Assembly (NCBI RefSeq): GCF_023699475.1
Contig: NZ_JALXFV010000007.1
Location: 327,537 to 391,536 of the forward strand
Reading direction: 5' to 3'
Length of the DNA stretch: 64,000 nt
From: Halomarina rubra
GTDB lineage: Archaea; Halobacteriota; Halobacteria; Halobacteriales; Haloarculaceae
In this document: piece after piece, positions 53,037-62,455 of the stretch
Position numbering within the stretch: position 1 is the stretch's first letter
Layout: the number at the start of each line of letters is the position of its first letter
Notes under the pieces: model-generated
The model's input: only the letters and a program-made list of their open reading frames with translations
What the model was told of the DNA's origin: nothing
Databases searched by the model: none
Made by a program: the position numbers and the translations under genes

Positions 53037-53402
53037 ATGTCGATGCCCGAAACCCTCTACCGTCAAATCGGTGGTCGAGAAGCGATCGAACACGTCGTCG
53101 ACGACTTCTACGATCGAGTACTGGCCGACGACGACCTCGTCGAATACTTCGAAGGGATGGACATGGCCGAACTCCGTGCCCATCAGGTTCAGTTCGTGAG
53201 TGCAGTTGCAGGTGGTCCAGTCGATTACTCAGGGGCAAATATGCGTGAAGCCCACAGTCACCTCGATATCAGTGAGGCCGACTTCGATGCCGTTGGGCGA
53301 TATCTCGAAGCGGCGCTGGTCGACGCTGGCGTGAACGAGGAGAACGTCGAGGCGATCATGTCCGAGGTGGTCGCTCTAAAGGAACCGATCGTCGGGCACT
53401 GA
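53037..53402 (+). CDS. Group 1 truncated hemoglobin
   Basis: A 121-residue globin. MPETLYRQIGGREAIEHVVD is the family start; FYDRVLADDDLVEYFEGMDM carries the B-helix Tyr and CD-region Phe; MREAHSHLDISEADFDAVG contains the proximal His of the F helix. Length and order fit group 1 (2-on-2) globins, which bind oxygen and detoxify nitric oxide. With the multicopper oxidase, halocyanin and HTH genes around it, a role in nitrosative or oxygen stress is plausible. Confidence 0.9.
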   Translation: MSMPETLYRQIGGREAIEHVVDDFYDRVLADDDLVEYFEGMDMAELRAHQVQFVSAVAGGPVDYSGANMREAHSHLDISEADFDAVGRYLEAALVDAGVNEENVEAIMSEVVALKEPIVGH

Positions 53403-53702
53403 CCCCCAACGATCGAACGGCAAGCCCATCGAAGCTAGGCGCGAGGTACTCGGACGCGCATTACGACTGCAAGCAGTCGCCTATCCATCGTCACCGAATC
53501 CCGACGACCGAGCACCGACGACTAATCAATAGTTTCAGGACACTGATGGCCCAACTGAGGAGACGACAGACACGTGAGATGGTCCGGAGCGAGCTTCCAG
53601 AACCGGTACACCGTCGGGACGAGCACGCACTCAGTGTGGAGTCCCGTTGGCAGTATGTCGGCCTCTCTATTCAGACGACACCCGCTCCAAACCGAATGTA
53701 CA

Positions 53703-54077
53703 ATGGGTCGTAAGCCAGGGACAGAGGGAGCCCCAAACCTCCAACAGGTTCTTGACGCACTCGACGACCCTGCGTGCAGAGAGATCGTAGAGTGTCTCGA
53801 GGACCCGATGACTGCCAGCGAGCTCTCGGAGCGATGTGAGATTCCGCAGTCGACGACGTATCGGAAACTCGACCTCCTCAGTGACGCCTCACTCGTCGAG
53901 GAACGTGTCGAGGTTCGAACTGACGGCCATCACACAACCCGCTATGTCCTCGCGTTCAACGAGGTCCGTCTCTCGCTGGATGAGAACCGTGCCCTCGATG
54001 TAGAGATTGACCGTCCCGCCCGGACTCCCGAGCAGCGGTTGTCCGAGATGTGGTCGGAGGTGCGAAAAGAAACATGA
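53703..54077 (+). CDS. ArsR-like winged-helix regulator paired with DUF7521 (copy A)
   Basis: A 124-residue regulator from ATG 53703. LQQVLDALDDPACREIVECL, then MTASELSERCEIPQSTTYRK and LDLLSDASLVEERVEVRTDG form a complete winged helix, followed by a strand segment (HTTRYVLAFNEVRLSL) and a polar end. It has no metal-site Cys pair. The stop overlaps the ATG of the DUF7521 gene (ATGA), and a paralogous pair is at 58600-59327. The partners suggest a membrane protein that sequesters or signals to its DNA-binding neighbour. Confidence 0.82.
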   Translation: MGRKPGTEGAPNLQQVLDALDDPACREIVECLEDPMTASELSERCEIPQSTTYRKLDLLSDASLVEERVEVRTDGHHTTRYVLAFNEVRLSLDENRALDVEIDRPARTPEQRLSEMWSEVRKET

Positions 54078-54352
54078 ATACGAACATCACAACCACAGTA
54101 ATCGTCCTCAAGACACTCACACTCCTCTTGGGGGGATCAATCACGTTCTTCGCGTTCAAGGCATATCGACGAACGGCTGCTCCAGCGCTCCGTGCACTCG
54201 CACTCGGATTTGGAGCAGTGACGATCGGTGCGTTGCTCGCCGGAATCGCCGATCAATTCCTTCCTGTCGACCCGAGTATCGCACTGATCCTCGAAAGTCT
54301 GTTTACGACCGTCGGGTTCGGCGTCATCCTGTACTCACTCTATGTGGATTGA
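54074..54352 (+). CDS. DUF7521 small membrane protein (copy A)
   Basis: A 92-residue protein with three helices: ITTTVIVLKTLTLLLGGSIT, ALRALALGFGAVTIGALLAG and ALILESLFTTVGFGVILYSL, separated by a basic loop FKAYRRTAAPA and an acidic one. The family is haloarchaeal, of unknown function, and usually encoded right after a winged-helix gene as here. The start overlaps the upstream stop. Confidence 0.82.
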   Translation: MNTNITTTVIVLKTLTLLLGGSITFFAFKAYRRTAAPALRALALGFGAVTIGALLAGIADQFLPVDPSIALILESLFTTVGFGVILYSLYVD

Positions 54353-54425
54353 GAAGACGGTAGAGAGTAGAGAGCCTGCCAAATCGAGACACAGCTCATT
54401 GATTTCGACCGACTGAGAGGGGGTT

Positions 54426-55394
54426 TCAGCGGGTCGAACGAACGTGCTCGCGAAGTCCGTAGAGGAAGGGTGCACCGAGCACAAGCGCACCACCACCAGT
54501 GACCGCGTAGCTGAGTGTCGAGAGTTGACGGGTGGGCCCCTCGCCGACGAGGATGACACCACGCATGCCCTCATCGCTGTACTCGGAACACTCGTACGTG
54601 CTCAGTCCGTCACCGTCGAACTCGACGGCGAATCGGTGACCCGCTCCGGCAACCTGGTCGCTGTGGTAGCCGAGTTCAGCGTCGACCACGTTGTACGGTT
54701 CGTTTCCCACCCACTCCCAGACGACGGTCGTTCCGGGGTCGATACGCATCGCTGGTGGGGCAAACGCGTAGGGACCACCGTTGCCCTCCGCACCGACCTC
54801 AACGACTACCTCGGACTCGCCACGACGGTCGACGAGCTCGTGGTAGTTCCCGGTGTTCGACAGCCAGCCGTTATAGGTCTCCTCGGGCTGTTCGGGTGTC
54901 TGCTCTCCCCCACTGGTCCCGCTCAGCGTGACCCCCACATCACCGACGACGACAGCGCCTTTCATGCCCATTGCTTCGTGGGGTGCACAGGCGTAGCGTG
55001 TGACACCAGGAGTGTCGAGCGTCGTCTCGAACGTATCGCCGCTGGATCCGTAGTACTCCGACTCGAACGAGCCGTCTTTCGCGACGACGTTGTGCGTCCC
55101 GCCGTTGCCGGTCCATGTCCAGACGATAGTCGTTCCAGGGTCGATTCGAACCGCGGCAGGAGCGAACGCGAATGCGCCGCCGTTGCCCCCCGCACCCACG
55201 GTGACCTCGACACGGGACTGGCCGCGGACGTCGGTGACCTTCGAGACGCCCTCGGTGTTCGCGAACCACTTCGAGAGGTCAACCGCTGAATCCCCCGTCT
55301 GTGCGGTGGCTGGCCCAACGAACAGACCGGCACCGAGCGTCGCACCGGCCGTCGCCGCGAGGAACCGTCGGCGAGTCGTTCCCGTCATCGCCAT
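54426..55394 (-). CDS. Two-domain halocyanin, second copper site degenerate
   Basis: A 322-residue blue-copper protein. A Tat leader (TTRRRFLAATAGATLGAGLF) is followed by two halocyanin domains (about 40-152 and 175-285) and a C-terminal membrane helix (LSYAVTGGGALVLGAPFLYG). Domain 1 has the full type 1 site: His101, Cys136, His139, Met144 (GTHNVV; YACAPHEAMGM). Domain 2 keeps Cys269 and Met277 but has Tyr234 and Tyr272 where both His should be (EPYNVV; YECSEYSDEGM). So one electron-carrying copper is expected. ATG 55394 overlaps the stop of the multicopper oxidase gene (TGATG), so both are made together. Confidence 0.88.
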   Translation of the reverse strand: MAMTGTTRRRFLAATAGATLGAGLFVGPATAQTGDSAVDLSKWFANTEGVSKVTDVRGQSRVEVTVGAGGNGGAFAFAPAAVRIDPGTTIVWTWTGNGGTHNVVAKDGSFESEYYGSSGDTFETTLDTPGVTRYACAPHEAMGMKGAVVVGDVGVTLSGTSGGEQTPEQPEETYNGWLSNTGNYHELVDRRGESEVVVEVGAEGNGGPYAFAPPAMRIDPGTTVVWEWVGNEPYNVVDAELGYHSDQVAGAGHRFAVEFDGDGLSTYECSEYSDEGMRGVILVGEGPTRQLSTLSYAVTGGGALVLGAPFLYGLREHVRSTR

Positions 55395-56539
55395 CAGGCC
55401 TCGTACCCCGCGTAGTCCATCAGCGTCCGGAAGATGTCGGTGTCCATCGCGTCCTCGTAGACGATGGCGTTGAGCATCCCGCCCGGATACGACGAGCCGT
55501 TACGGATGTGGTCGACCTTGTGACAGTGCATGAGGTAGATACCCGGGTCGGCATCCGCTTCGAACTCAACCGTGTAGCGTTCGGCAGGGGCGATGTTCAA
55601 CACGTCCTGTTTGAACTGGAGTACCTCAGGCATCGGACTGCCGTCTTTCTCGACGACGTGGAAGCGATGGTTGTGGGTGTGCAAGGGATGGCTCATGAAC
55701 CCCGCGTTGACCCAGTGGATACGGACGGTGTCGCCCGATTCGACGATGATGGGCGAGCCGGTCTCTGGGTGAAGTGTCGCGGGCGCGGACTTCCCGTTGA
55801 GCGTGAACGCGTCGGCCATGCGGTTGGTGAGGTCGTAGCTGACGTTTTCCCCACCGTGCTGGCGCGAGAGCCGTGTGTCCCACTCCTTAGCCGTCATGAA
55901 GTACTCCTTGTCGGCCTCCTCGTATCCATCTGGGTCGACGCGAAGGATGCCGTACATCCCCATGTCCATGTGCATCGGCGTCTGGTAGTGACAGTGGTAC
56001 AGATGCGTCCCCGGAACGTTCGCGGGGATATCGTAAGTTTGACTCTCACCAGGCATCACCGTGACGCCGGTCGTCGTCGGCACGCCGTCGTTCTCCCACG
56101 TTTTGCGAACGCCGTGGAAGTGCAGCGTGTGGGGAACCTGCATCTCCGTGTTGTCGAGGGTGATCTTCAGGTCGTTGCCCTCGGTCGTTCGGAGGATGGG
56201 ACCGGGCACGCTCGGGGTGCCATCGTCTGCCTGGAAGGCCCAGACGACGGGGAGGTTGACCGGCCCACCCATCGACTCGCCGGGGTGAATCGCGTGGCGG
56301 GCCATCACCGACTTGATAGTCACCTCGTGGTTTCGCTCGTCGAGGTCGACCACCTCCGGGCGACCGGTCGGGGGAAGGTCGGAGGGAGCCGCCGAATTGT
56401 TCGGGGCCGAGTCAACGACGCGTGCGGACGGTGACGACGTCGTGGTGCAACCCGCCAACGCGACCAGTCCGGTCGAGCCGGTCGCGGCGAGGAACTGTCG
56501 TCGGGAGATGCCCCGTCCAGGAGCGCCAATCTCGGACAT
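55394..56539 (-). CDS. Two-domain multicopper oxidase (laccase/nitrite reductase-like)
   Basis: A 381-residue exported protein with a Tat/lipoprotein leader (ISRRQFLAATGSTGLVALAG followed by C). Copper motifs appear in order: LHFHGV, YHCHYQTPMHMDMGM, HPLHTHNHRFHVV and LMHCHKVDH, that is, the HxH and HCH pairs of the trinuclear type 2/3 site and Cys-His-Met type 1 residues. Length and motif order suit a two-domain multicopper oxidase acting at the outer face of the membrane, with the co-translated halocyanin as its likely electron partner. The physiological substrate is not known. An overlapped stop/start joins them. Confidence 0.88.
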   Translation of the reverse strand: MSEIGAPGRGISRRQFLAATGSTGLVALAGCTTTSSPSARVVDSAPNNSAAPSDLPPTGRPEVVDLDERNHEVTIKSVMARHAIHPGESMGGPVNLPVVWAFQADDGTPSVPGPILRTTEGNDLKITLDNTEMQVPHTLHFHGVRKTWENDGVPTTTGVTVMPGESQTYDIPANVPGTHLYHCHYQTPMHMDMGMYGILRVDPDGYEEADKEYFMTAKEWDTRLSRQHGGENVSYDLTNRMADAFTLNGKSAPATLHPETGSPIIVESGDTVRIHWVNAGFMSHPLHTHNHRFHVVEKDGSPMPEVLQFKQDVLNIAPAERYTVEFEADADPGIYLMHCHKVDHIRNGSSYPGGMLNAIVYEDAMDTDIFRTLMDYAGYEA

Positions 56540-56729
56540 ACATGTAGTCGTTGGAAAGTACGGGAGATAAGCAGGTTATCCGATTCTCAGGTCGTAGGAA
56601 TCGACACCTACTGGGAATATCTAGAGCTACCAATTCAAAGGAAACGTGTCGTACCGCCTGTGGAGAGACCCCGCTTCTTCTGCGGCGGTTCTCTGACTGA
56701 CCGGATAGCTTCAGTTCGAGACGAGAGCG

Positions 56730-57176
56730 TCAGAGCAGACCGGCGACTACCAGTAACAGTAGCGACACGACACTCGCAGCAAGAAACCACGGTCTAGCCT
56801 CAGCAGCGACAGGTTCGAGGGACTGTTCCGATGAGAGACCCGATAGTCGGCGAAACCCACCGTAGAGGGAGATTGCGAGAAGGGCCCACAGGCCGACCAT
56901 CGACAAGACGAGTTGGCCACGGTAACTCGTTTGAAGTGAGTCAGCAGTGTACAGTGTCCCCGCCAGGTGACCACCGGTAACCAGCAGTACCAACACCGAT
57001 ACGCCAGTGAGGTACGCGAACCGTCGTCTGACGAATAAGAGCGCCTCTCCGCTCAGTAGTCCAGCACGCGTCGCCGGGACAACAATTCCGGTCACGATAA
57101 GCGTACCACCGGTCCACAGAGCAGCGAAGAGCGTGTGAACGATCATGACGACGTCAAGCGTCGTGGTCATCGACAT
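56730..57176 (-). CDS. CopD-like membrane protein
   Basis: A 148-residue protein with four helices: VVMIVHTLFAALWTGGTLIV, FAYLTGVSVLVLLVTGGHLA, LVLSMVGLWALLAISLYGGF and WFLAASVVSLLLLVVAGLL. The H-x-x-x-A-x-x-W-x-G-G motif of helix 1 and G-x-H in helix 2 are typical of CopD-type proteins, linked to copper uptake or heme-like binding. It lies near the multicopper oxidase and halocyanin genes, same strand, 190 nt upstream. ATG 57170 is an alternative start. Confidence 0.72.
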   Translation of the reverse strand: MSMTTTLDVVMIVHTLFAALWTGGTLIVTGIVVPATRAGLLSGEALLFVRRRFAYLTGVSVLVLLVTGGHLAGTLYTADSLQTSYRGQLVLSMVGLWALLAISLYGGFRRLSGLSSEQSLEPVAAEARPWFLAASVVSLLLLVVAGLL

Positions 57177-57473
57177 CCCTCAGAGCGTGGCCGACGTCGT
57201 GTTGTTTCGTCGGGGTTCATCCGCAGGGACAGGTCAAAAGTAGCGAGACCATCCCATTCTTGTGACTCGATTCGGTTCAGACGTTCAGATTTCATCGATA
57301 CGGTGAGAGGTCGTCGGCGGAAGATAAACAACAAAGGTGGTCTCCCAGAAAGTGGGAGTAGAGCCGTGAACACCCGACACCGACCAGGAGGGACCCGCGA
57401 GTGAGCCATGCTCGACCAGCAGCTTCGGCCCTACAGATTGGGTACACAGTTACTGAAATCGGAGGAGATACCG

Positions 57474-58427
57474 ATGAGCGACGATAACACACTCGGCGCG
57501 ATTGGCGACACACCGATGGTCGATCTTCCGTCGATGCGCCCCGACGGTGGGGCATCGATTGCGATTAAGTGGGAGGGAGCGAACCCGACCGGGAGCCTGA
57601 AAGACCGGATGGCCTTGGCGATGATTACCGAGGCACGACAGCGTGGAGCACTTCAGCCAGAGGAACCGGTCGTGGAGTTCACTGGTGGTAGTACGGGGTC
57701 GAGCCTAGCGTTCGTCTGTGCAGTGCTCGACCATCCACTCCACATCGTGACCGCCGACTGTGTCGCCGAAGAGAAGATCGCCTCGATGCGAGCCCTCGGC
57801 GCGCGCCTCCACGTCGTCGAAACGCCGGACGGTACGTCGTACGACGGACTGTTCGAAGATCTTCGAGACAGAACCGAAGCGGTACAAGCAGAGACGGGGG
57901 CGTACTTCACGGACCAGTTCACCAACGCCGACCAACTCGGCGGATACGAAGCACTGGGCAAAGAGATTCTCGACCAGCGCCCGAATGTCGACGAGTTCGT
58001 GATGATCGTCGGCACAGGAGGCTGTGCGATGGGCGTCGCTCGGTCGCTTCGAAACCACAGTGCTGACGTGGACGTAACGGTCGTCGAACCCGAGGAGTCA
58101 CCCGTCGTTTCTGAGGGAACGACAGGGTCACACACCGTACAGGGAACGGCCATCGTCGCCTCACCACCGCTCGTCGAGGACGACCTCTACGACCACGTCC
58201 GGACACTCCCCACGGAGGAGGGTGTCGACTGTGTACAACGACTCGCGCGAGACGATGGACTGCTCGTCGGGACGAGCACGGGAATGAACCTCGCGGCGGC
58301 ACAGCAGGTCGCCGCAGAGCGACACCCCGACGAGACGATAGTCACAGTCGCGTGCGACACTGGCTTGAAGTACCTCTCGGAGGGCCTCTACGAAGGACTG
58401 GCGGGCTCTGAGTTCTGCCTCTCTTGA
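57474..58427 (+). CDS. PLP-dependent cysteine synthase-like enzyme
   Basis: A 317-residue fold type II PLP enzyme. The Schiff-base Lys43 is in EGANPTGSLKDRMALAM; the substrate loop is EFTGGSTGSSLAFVCA; the phosphate-binding loop is IVGTGGCAMGVA (an unusual Cys); GTSTGMNLAAAQQVA comes near the C-terminus. It resembles cysteine synthase/O-acetylserine sulfhydrylase and related beta-synthases; the true substrate is not proven. ATG 57474 (MSDDNTLGAIGDTPM) is chosen; an in-frame ATG 66 nt upstream has an unlikely leader. It stands alone and rightward. Confidence 0.88.
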   Translation: MSDDNTLGAIGDTPMVDLPSMRPDGGASIAIKWEGANPTGSLKDRMALAMITEARQRGALQPEEPVVEFTGGSTGSSLAFVCAVLDHPLHIVTADCVAEEKIASMRALGARLHVVETPDGTSYDGLFEDLRDRTEAVQAETGAYFTDQFTNADQLGGYEALGKEILDQRPNVDEFVMIVGTGGCAMGVARSLRNHSADVDVTVVEPEESPVVSEGTTGSHTVQGTAIVASPPLVEDDLYDHVRTLPTEEGVDCVQRLARDDGLLVGTSTGMNLAAAQQVAAERHPDETIVTVACDTGLKYLSEGLYEGLAGSEFCLS

Positions 58428-58599
58428 ACGAGTGGGGCACCTGCCAGATTCCCAGGGGTATCTCTACGGCATGTGATTGAGACACACTATTCCGAAACTC
58501 TGGGACTGTTCGAGACCACTATATACGATTCCACCGAGAGTACCAGTACCGAAGAGCGACCGACTCGACACGCTGTAGAGAAGGAGCCCTCGACCACCG

Positions 58600-59055
58600 A
58601 TGACCGAAGATCACGTCGATTGGAACCCGCTGTGCCTGATCCCGTCGAAGCGGGCGGCTTCCGAGTCGACGCTCCGCTCGAATCGAGTGTCGTCGGTCGA
58701 CGATGACAGTCCACCAGTCGATATCGTGTTGCAATCACTCGACGACAGTAAATGCCGGACGATTCTCGGGCTGCTAACCGACCCGAAATCAGCCAGTGAC
58801 CTCTGTGACGAGTGCGAGTTGCCGAGTTCGACCGTGTATCGAAAACTCGAGTTGCTCCGCGAAGCAGCACTCGTCAAGGAGTACACTGAAGTCCGGCGTG
58901 ACGGTCCAAACGCGACTCTCTACGAACGTGACTTCACAGATATTTCGATCAGCGTCACCGACGAGGAGTTCACCGTCGACATATCGCGCCCAGAGACAGA
59001 TGCAGAGGACAGTATGGCCACGTTCTGGGCGGCGATGAAGGAGGAGTCAAAATGA
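58600..59055 (+). CDS. ArsR-like winged-helix regulator paired with DUF7521 (copy B)
   Basis: A 151-residue regulator. After an N-terminal extension of about 38 residues comes VDIVLQSLDDSKCRTILGLL, TDPKSASDLCDECELPSSTV, YRKLELLREAALVKEYTEVR and NATLYERDFTDISISVTDEE, colinear with copy A at 53703-54077. The extension has no recognisable motif, so the true start could be further in. Its TGA overlaps the ATG of DUF7521 copy B. Confidence 0.8.
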   Translation: MTEDHVDWNPLCLIPSKRAASESTLRSNRVSSVDDDSPPVDIVLQSLDDSKCRTILGLLTDPKSASDLCDECELPSSTVYRKLELLREAALVKEYTEVRRDGPNATLYERDFTDISISVTDEEFTVDISRPETDAEDSMATFWAAMKEESK

Positions 59056-59327
59056 ACCTCCCTATCGTGCTGCTCGTCGTCGTCAAAATCGCCGCGCTCG
59101 TTCTCGGAGGAATCGTGTCTCTGATGGCATACAGGTCCTATAAGCGAACCCGAATCCCCGGTCTCCAGTTCTTCGCGGTGGGATTGGCGGTCATCACGCT
59201 TGGAACGCTTCTTGTCGGGGTGTTCCACCACATCGGTGGCGCATCAGTCACCGTCGGAATGCTCCTCGAAAGCGTCATCATCTGTCTCGGGTTCGTCGTC
59301 ATGATTTACGGGCTCAAGCAGACTTGA
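59052..59327 (+). CDS. DUF7521 small membrane protein (copy B)
   Basis: A 91-residue protein with three helices (VLLVVVKIAALVLGGIVSLM, FFAVGLAVITLGTLLVGVFH, GMLLESVIICLGFVVMIYGL) and a basic loop AYRSYKRTRIPG, alignable to copy A along its whole length. It is coupled to the upstream regulator by a 4-nt overlap. Function unknown. Confidence 0.82.
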   Translation: MNLPIVLLVVVKIAALVLGGIVSLMAYRSYKRTRIPGLQFFAVGLAVITLGTLLVGVFHHIGGASVTVGMLLESVIICLGFVVMIYGLKQT

Positions 59328-59630
59328 GTTTCTCGTTTGCACACCAGAACACGAAGCGTTCCAAAGATGGTCGAATACCCCTGGTCGGCTTCGTCCCCTC
59401 CCCCTGAACGGCGAGGTTTTCGCCCCGATATTCCGTAACCCCACTCGAATCGGCTGGACAACATCTCCAGGGGTGGTGCCATCGTTACGGTAGTTGGCTC
59501 TCCCACGTCTTGGGAACGTTCCATCGCTCCATAGTAACACTCATCTCAATAAGCGTATGGACAGGCCCAATGCAGCGATCTGCCAGTCGGACTACGTAGT
59601 GTCTCGTCTCACGGAGGGTACTGAGGTTCG
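59328..59630. other. Intergenic region before the MMPL gene
   Basis: About 300 nt. It holds the likely promoter of the MMPL gene near its right end (an AATAAGC stretch near 59553). No gene or repeat is supported; GTAACCCCAC near 59436 resembles the palindrome arm in the mobile element but lacks the partner arm. Confidence 0.35.
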
Positions 59631-62228
59631 ATGAAACGGGACCTTTCGTCACGATACGCGAACTTCGTCGTCTCACGGAGCAGGTTACTCATCGTGGTTC
59701 TACTCGTCGTCAGTGCCATTGTCGGCGCTGGTGCGCTCATCGGGACTACCGGAGACCAGCAAATCGGTGAGGCAGGTATCGACTCGCCCGAGCAGGCGGC
59801 GCTCGACCGTATCGAAGCGACGTACGATACGAACGATGCAGTCGTTACACAGGTCGTCGTCAGGGACGGAGGGAGCGATGTTCTCACCCGCGAGTCGTTA
59901 CTCGAGAGTCTCCGGCTTCAGCAGGCCCTCCGAGCGAACGAGTCCGTCAACACGACACTTCGTGCTGGCACAGGGATTGTCGGTCTCGAGAACATCGTCG
60001 CAAACGTCGCGTTCGCACACGAGCGGAGTGACCGTAGCGGTTCGTCGAACGGGGTCAACTCTCCCGAGAACCGCACGGTGGTTACGGAACGAGGCCAGCC
60101 GTTACGACCGACGCTCGACCAGCAGATAACGGCACTCGAATCGAGCACCGACGAGGACGTCGAAATGTATCTCAGCCGCATTCTCGACCCAGAGACGTCT
60201 GTTCCCGGCGACGACCCAACTCAATTTCTGTCGACGGATTACGAACCGGGAGCGACGAGTGCGGATGCAAGAACAACCCTCGTCTTTCAACAAAGTCCGA
60301 GCAGTTCGGCGACTACCACCGAGTCGGTGAACGATGCACAGCTGGTCATCAGCTCTCTCGTCGAGGAGCGCTTCGACGACGCGTTCGTGTTCGGGCAGGG
60401 TCTCATCGATGCGGAATCCTCGCAGGCCATCGGTGACACGTTCATCATCATCACGCCCGTCGCGATTGTCTTCCTGCTTGCTGCCCTCGCAGTTGCCTAC
60501 CGGGACCTCGTCGACGTTCTCGTGAGCCTCTTCGGCGTGGCCGTCGTGTTGGTCTGGTATGCAGGCATTCAGGGGTGGCTTGGAATTCCATCGAACTCGA
60601 CCCTTATCGCCGTCCCGTTCTTGCTCATCGGTCTTAGTATCGATTACTCCCTCCACGTTGTCATGCGCTACCGCGAAGCCCGAGAGGGAACACTCGACAC
60701 CGACGATAAGAACGTCGGTTCACGAGACCCCACGACGGCGATGCGTCTCGGAATCGGCGGTGTCGTTCTCGCCCTGGCGACCGCCGCGTTCTCGACGGCT
60801 GTCGGGTTCTTTTCGAACTACGTTAGTCCGCTGGGCTCGATACGGGATTTCGCCATCCTGAGTGGTGTGGGAATCGTCGCCATCTTCGTCGTCTTCGCCG
60901 CGCTTGTCCCAGCCGTCAAACTCGAAGTGGAACGGTTCTTCGACCGCCGTGGCCGCGACCGGCACACTCGCGCCGTCGGCGTCGATTCCGGGCGGCTAAA
61001 TCGTGTTCTCTCGGGCACCGCGACACTTACCCGACGAGTCCCCATCGTCGTCATCGTTCTCTCGTTGCTCCTCGCCTCCGCAGGAGCGTACGGTGCGACG
61101 AGTATCGACACGGAGTTCAATCGGGCCGACTTCATCCCGCAGGATGCGCCGTCGTGGATGGACACACTTCCGGAACCGTTCGCGCCCGGCGAGTACGAGG
61201 TGAGTGAGAATCTCGAGTACCTGAGTGACAATTTCCGACAACGTGGAGAGGGATCGGAAGCGCAAATACTCATACGTGGGAACGTGACCACGCCAGCACT
61301 CCTTACCGCAACCGACGACGTGGTCCGCAGTACGAACAGCAGCGGTACAGTCATCGTCGGTTCCGATGGAAGAGCAGCTATCGAAAGCCCAACGTCTGTC
61401 CTTCGTGCTGTCGCCTCGGACAATCAAACGGTTGCAGATGCAATCGCAGCCCGTGACACGGATGATGATGGCCTCCCAGACAGAGACGTCGCGGCGGTCT
61501 ATGACCTGCTATTCGGTGCTGATTCCGAACAAGCATCGTCGGTCCTGCATCGCGCCGAGAACGGGTCGTACGAATCTGCACGCCTGACTGTCGCCGTGCA
61601 GGGAGACGCCTCGGCTCAGTCGGTCGCAGGTGACGTGCGAGACATCGCCACGGCCATCGAAGAAGACGTCCCAGTTCGAGCGATTGCAACGGGCAGTCCG
61701 GTCATCACTGCCGGTGTCCAAAGTGCGCTCTTCGAGACGCTCGTCGAAGGATTCGCTATCACGCTGGGAGTCATTCTCGCCCTCCTTATCGGTATGTACT
61801 GGTGGCGGTATCGCGCACCGGGGCTGGGTGTCGTGACGCTTACGCCCGTCCTCGTCGCGCTCGCGTGGCTGCTCGGCACCATGTCCGTGCTCGAAATCCC
61901 ATTCAACAGCGAGACCGTCGTGATTACGAGCCTAGCAATTGGTCTCGGCGTGGACTACAGTATTCACGTCAGTGAGCGGTTCGTCGACGAGCGCGTTCGC
62001 CACGACTCGCTCGCTAAAACGCTGTCGACGACACTCGAGGGAACTGGTGGCGCGTTGCTTGGAAGTGCGGTGACGACCGCAGCGGGCTTCGGGGTGCTCG
62101 CATTGGCGCTGTCGCCCCCGCTCCAGCGCTTCGGAATCGTGACTGGATTGAGCATCGTCTATGCGTTCATTGCGTGCGTGACGGTGCTTCCGTCTCTGCT
62201 CGTGGTTTGGGAGCGCTTGCCCACGTGA
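59631..62228 (+). CDS. RND-superfamily MMPL-type exporter
   Basis: An 865-residue transporter with about twelve helices in two homologous halves. Each half has one helix, a large external domain and five helices. The conserved helix-4 motif G-x-x-x-D-Y-S is present twice: GLSIDYSLHVVMRYRE (near 340) and GLGVDYSIHVSERFVDE (near 770), giving the proton-relay Asp. The second external domain has DTDDDGLPDRD, a calcium-loop-like segment. MMPL proteins export lipids or hydrophobic compounds; the substrate here is unknown. It has its own promoter and no coupled gene. Confidence 0.88.
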   Translation: MKRDLSSRYANFVVSRSRLLIVVLLVVSAIVGAGALIGTTGDQQIGEAGIDSPEQAALDRIEATYDTNDAVVTQVVVRDGGSDVLTRESLLESLRLQQALRANESVNTTLRAGTGIVGLENIVANVAFAHERSDRSGSSNGVNSPENRTVVTERGQPLRPTLDQQITALESSTDEDVEMYLSRILDPETSVPGDDPTQFLSTDYEPGATSADARTTLVFQQSPSSSATTTESVNDAQLVISSLVEERFDDAFVFGQGLIDAESSQAIGDTFIIITPVAIVFLLAALAVAYRDLVDVLVSLFGVAVVLVWYAGIQGWLGIPSNSTLIAVPFLLIGLSIDYSLHVVMRYREAREGTLDTDDKNVGSRDPTTAMRLGIGGVVLALATAAFSTAVGFFSNYVSPLGSIRDFAILSGVGIVAIFVVFAALVPAVKLEVERFFDRRGRDRHTRAVGVDSGRLNRVLSGTATLTRRVPIVVIVLSLLLASAGAYGATSIDTEFNRADFIPQDAPSWMDTLPEPFAPGEYEVSENLEYLSDNFRQRGEGSEAQILIRGNVTTPALLTATDDVVRSTNSSGTVIVGSDGRAAIESPTSVLRAVASDNQTVADAIAARDTDDDGLPDRDVAAVYDLLFGADSEQASSVLHRAENGSYESARLTVAVQGDASAQSVAGDVRDIATAIEEDVPVRAIATGSPVITAGVQSALFETLVEGFAITLGVILALLIGMYWWRYRAPGLGVVTLTPVLVALAWLLGTMSVLEIPFNSETVVITSLAIGLGVDYSIHVSERFVDERVRHDSLAKTLSTTLEGTGGALLGSAVTTAAGFGVLALALSPPLQRFGIVTGLSIVYAFIACVTVLPSLLVVWERLPT

Positions 62229-62455
62229 TTGTCCAGTATTTGATCATAAAGCCGTTAGCTTCTCGAACAAAATGGGTTCGAAAAGAGCAACGAACAAAAT
62301 CGGGGGGTTCACGAGACCTGTCCTGCGCTAAAATGTATAGAGCGACGATTCGTTCGAGCTGAGTCGAAGTGCTATCGCCGATGCAACGCTTACTTTTCAA
62401 CTAATCGCAATCAGATCGGCCCAAGGCGTTCTCGCGAAATATTCCGCGTGACACG

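Noticed and set aside
59430-59445. GTAACCCCAC as a further palindrome arm like those at 38822 and 40784
   Set aside because: One base differs and there is no partner arm at the required spacing.
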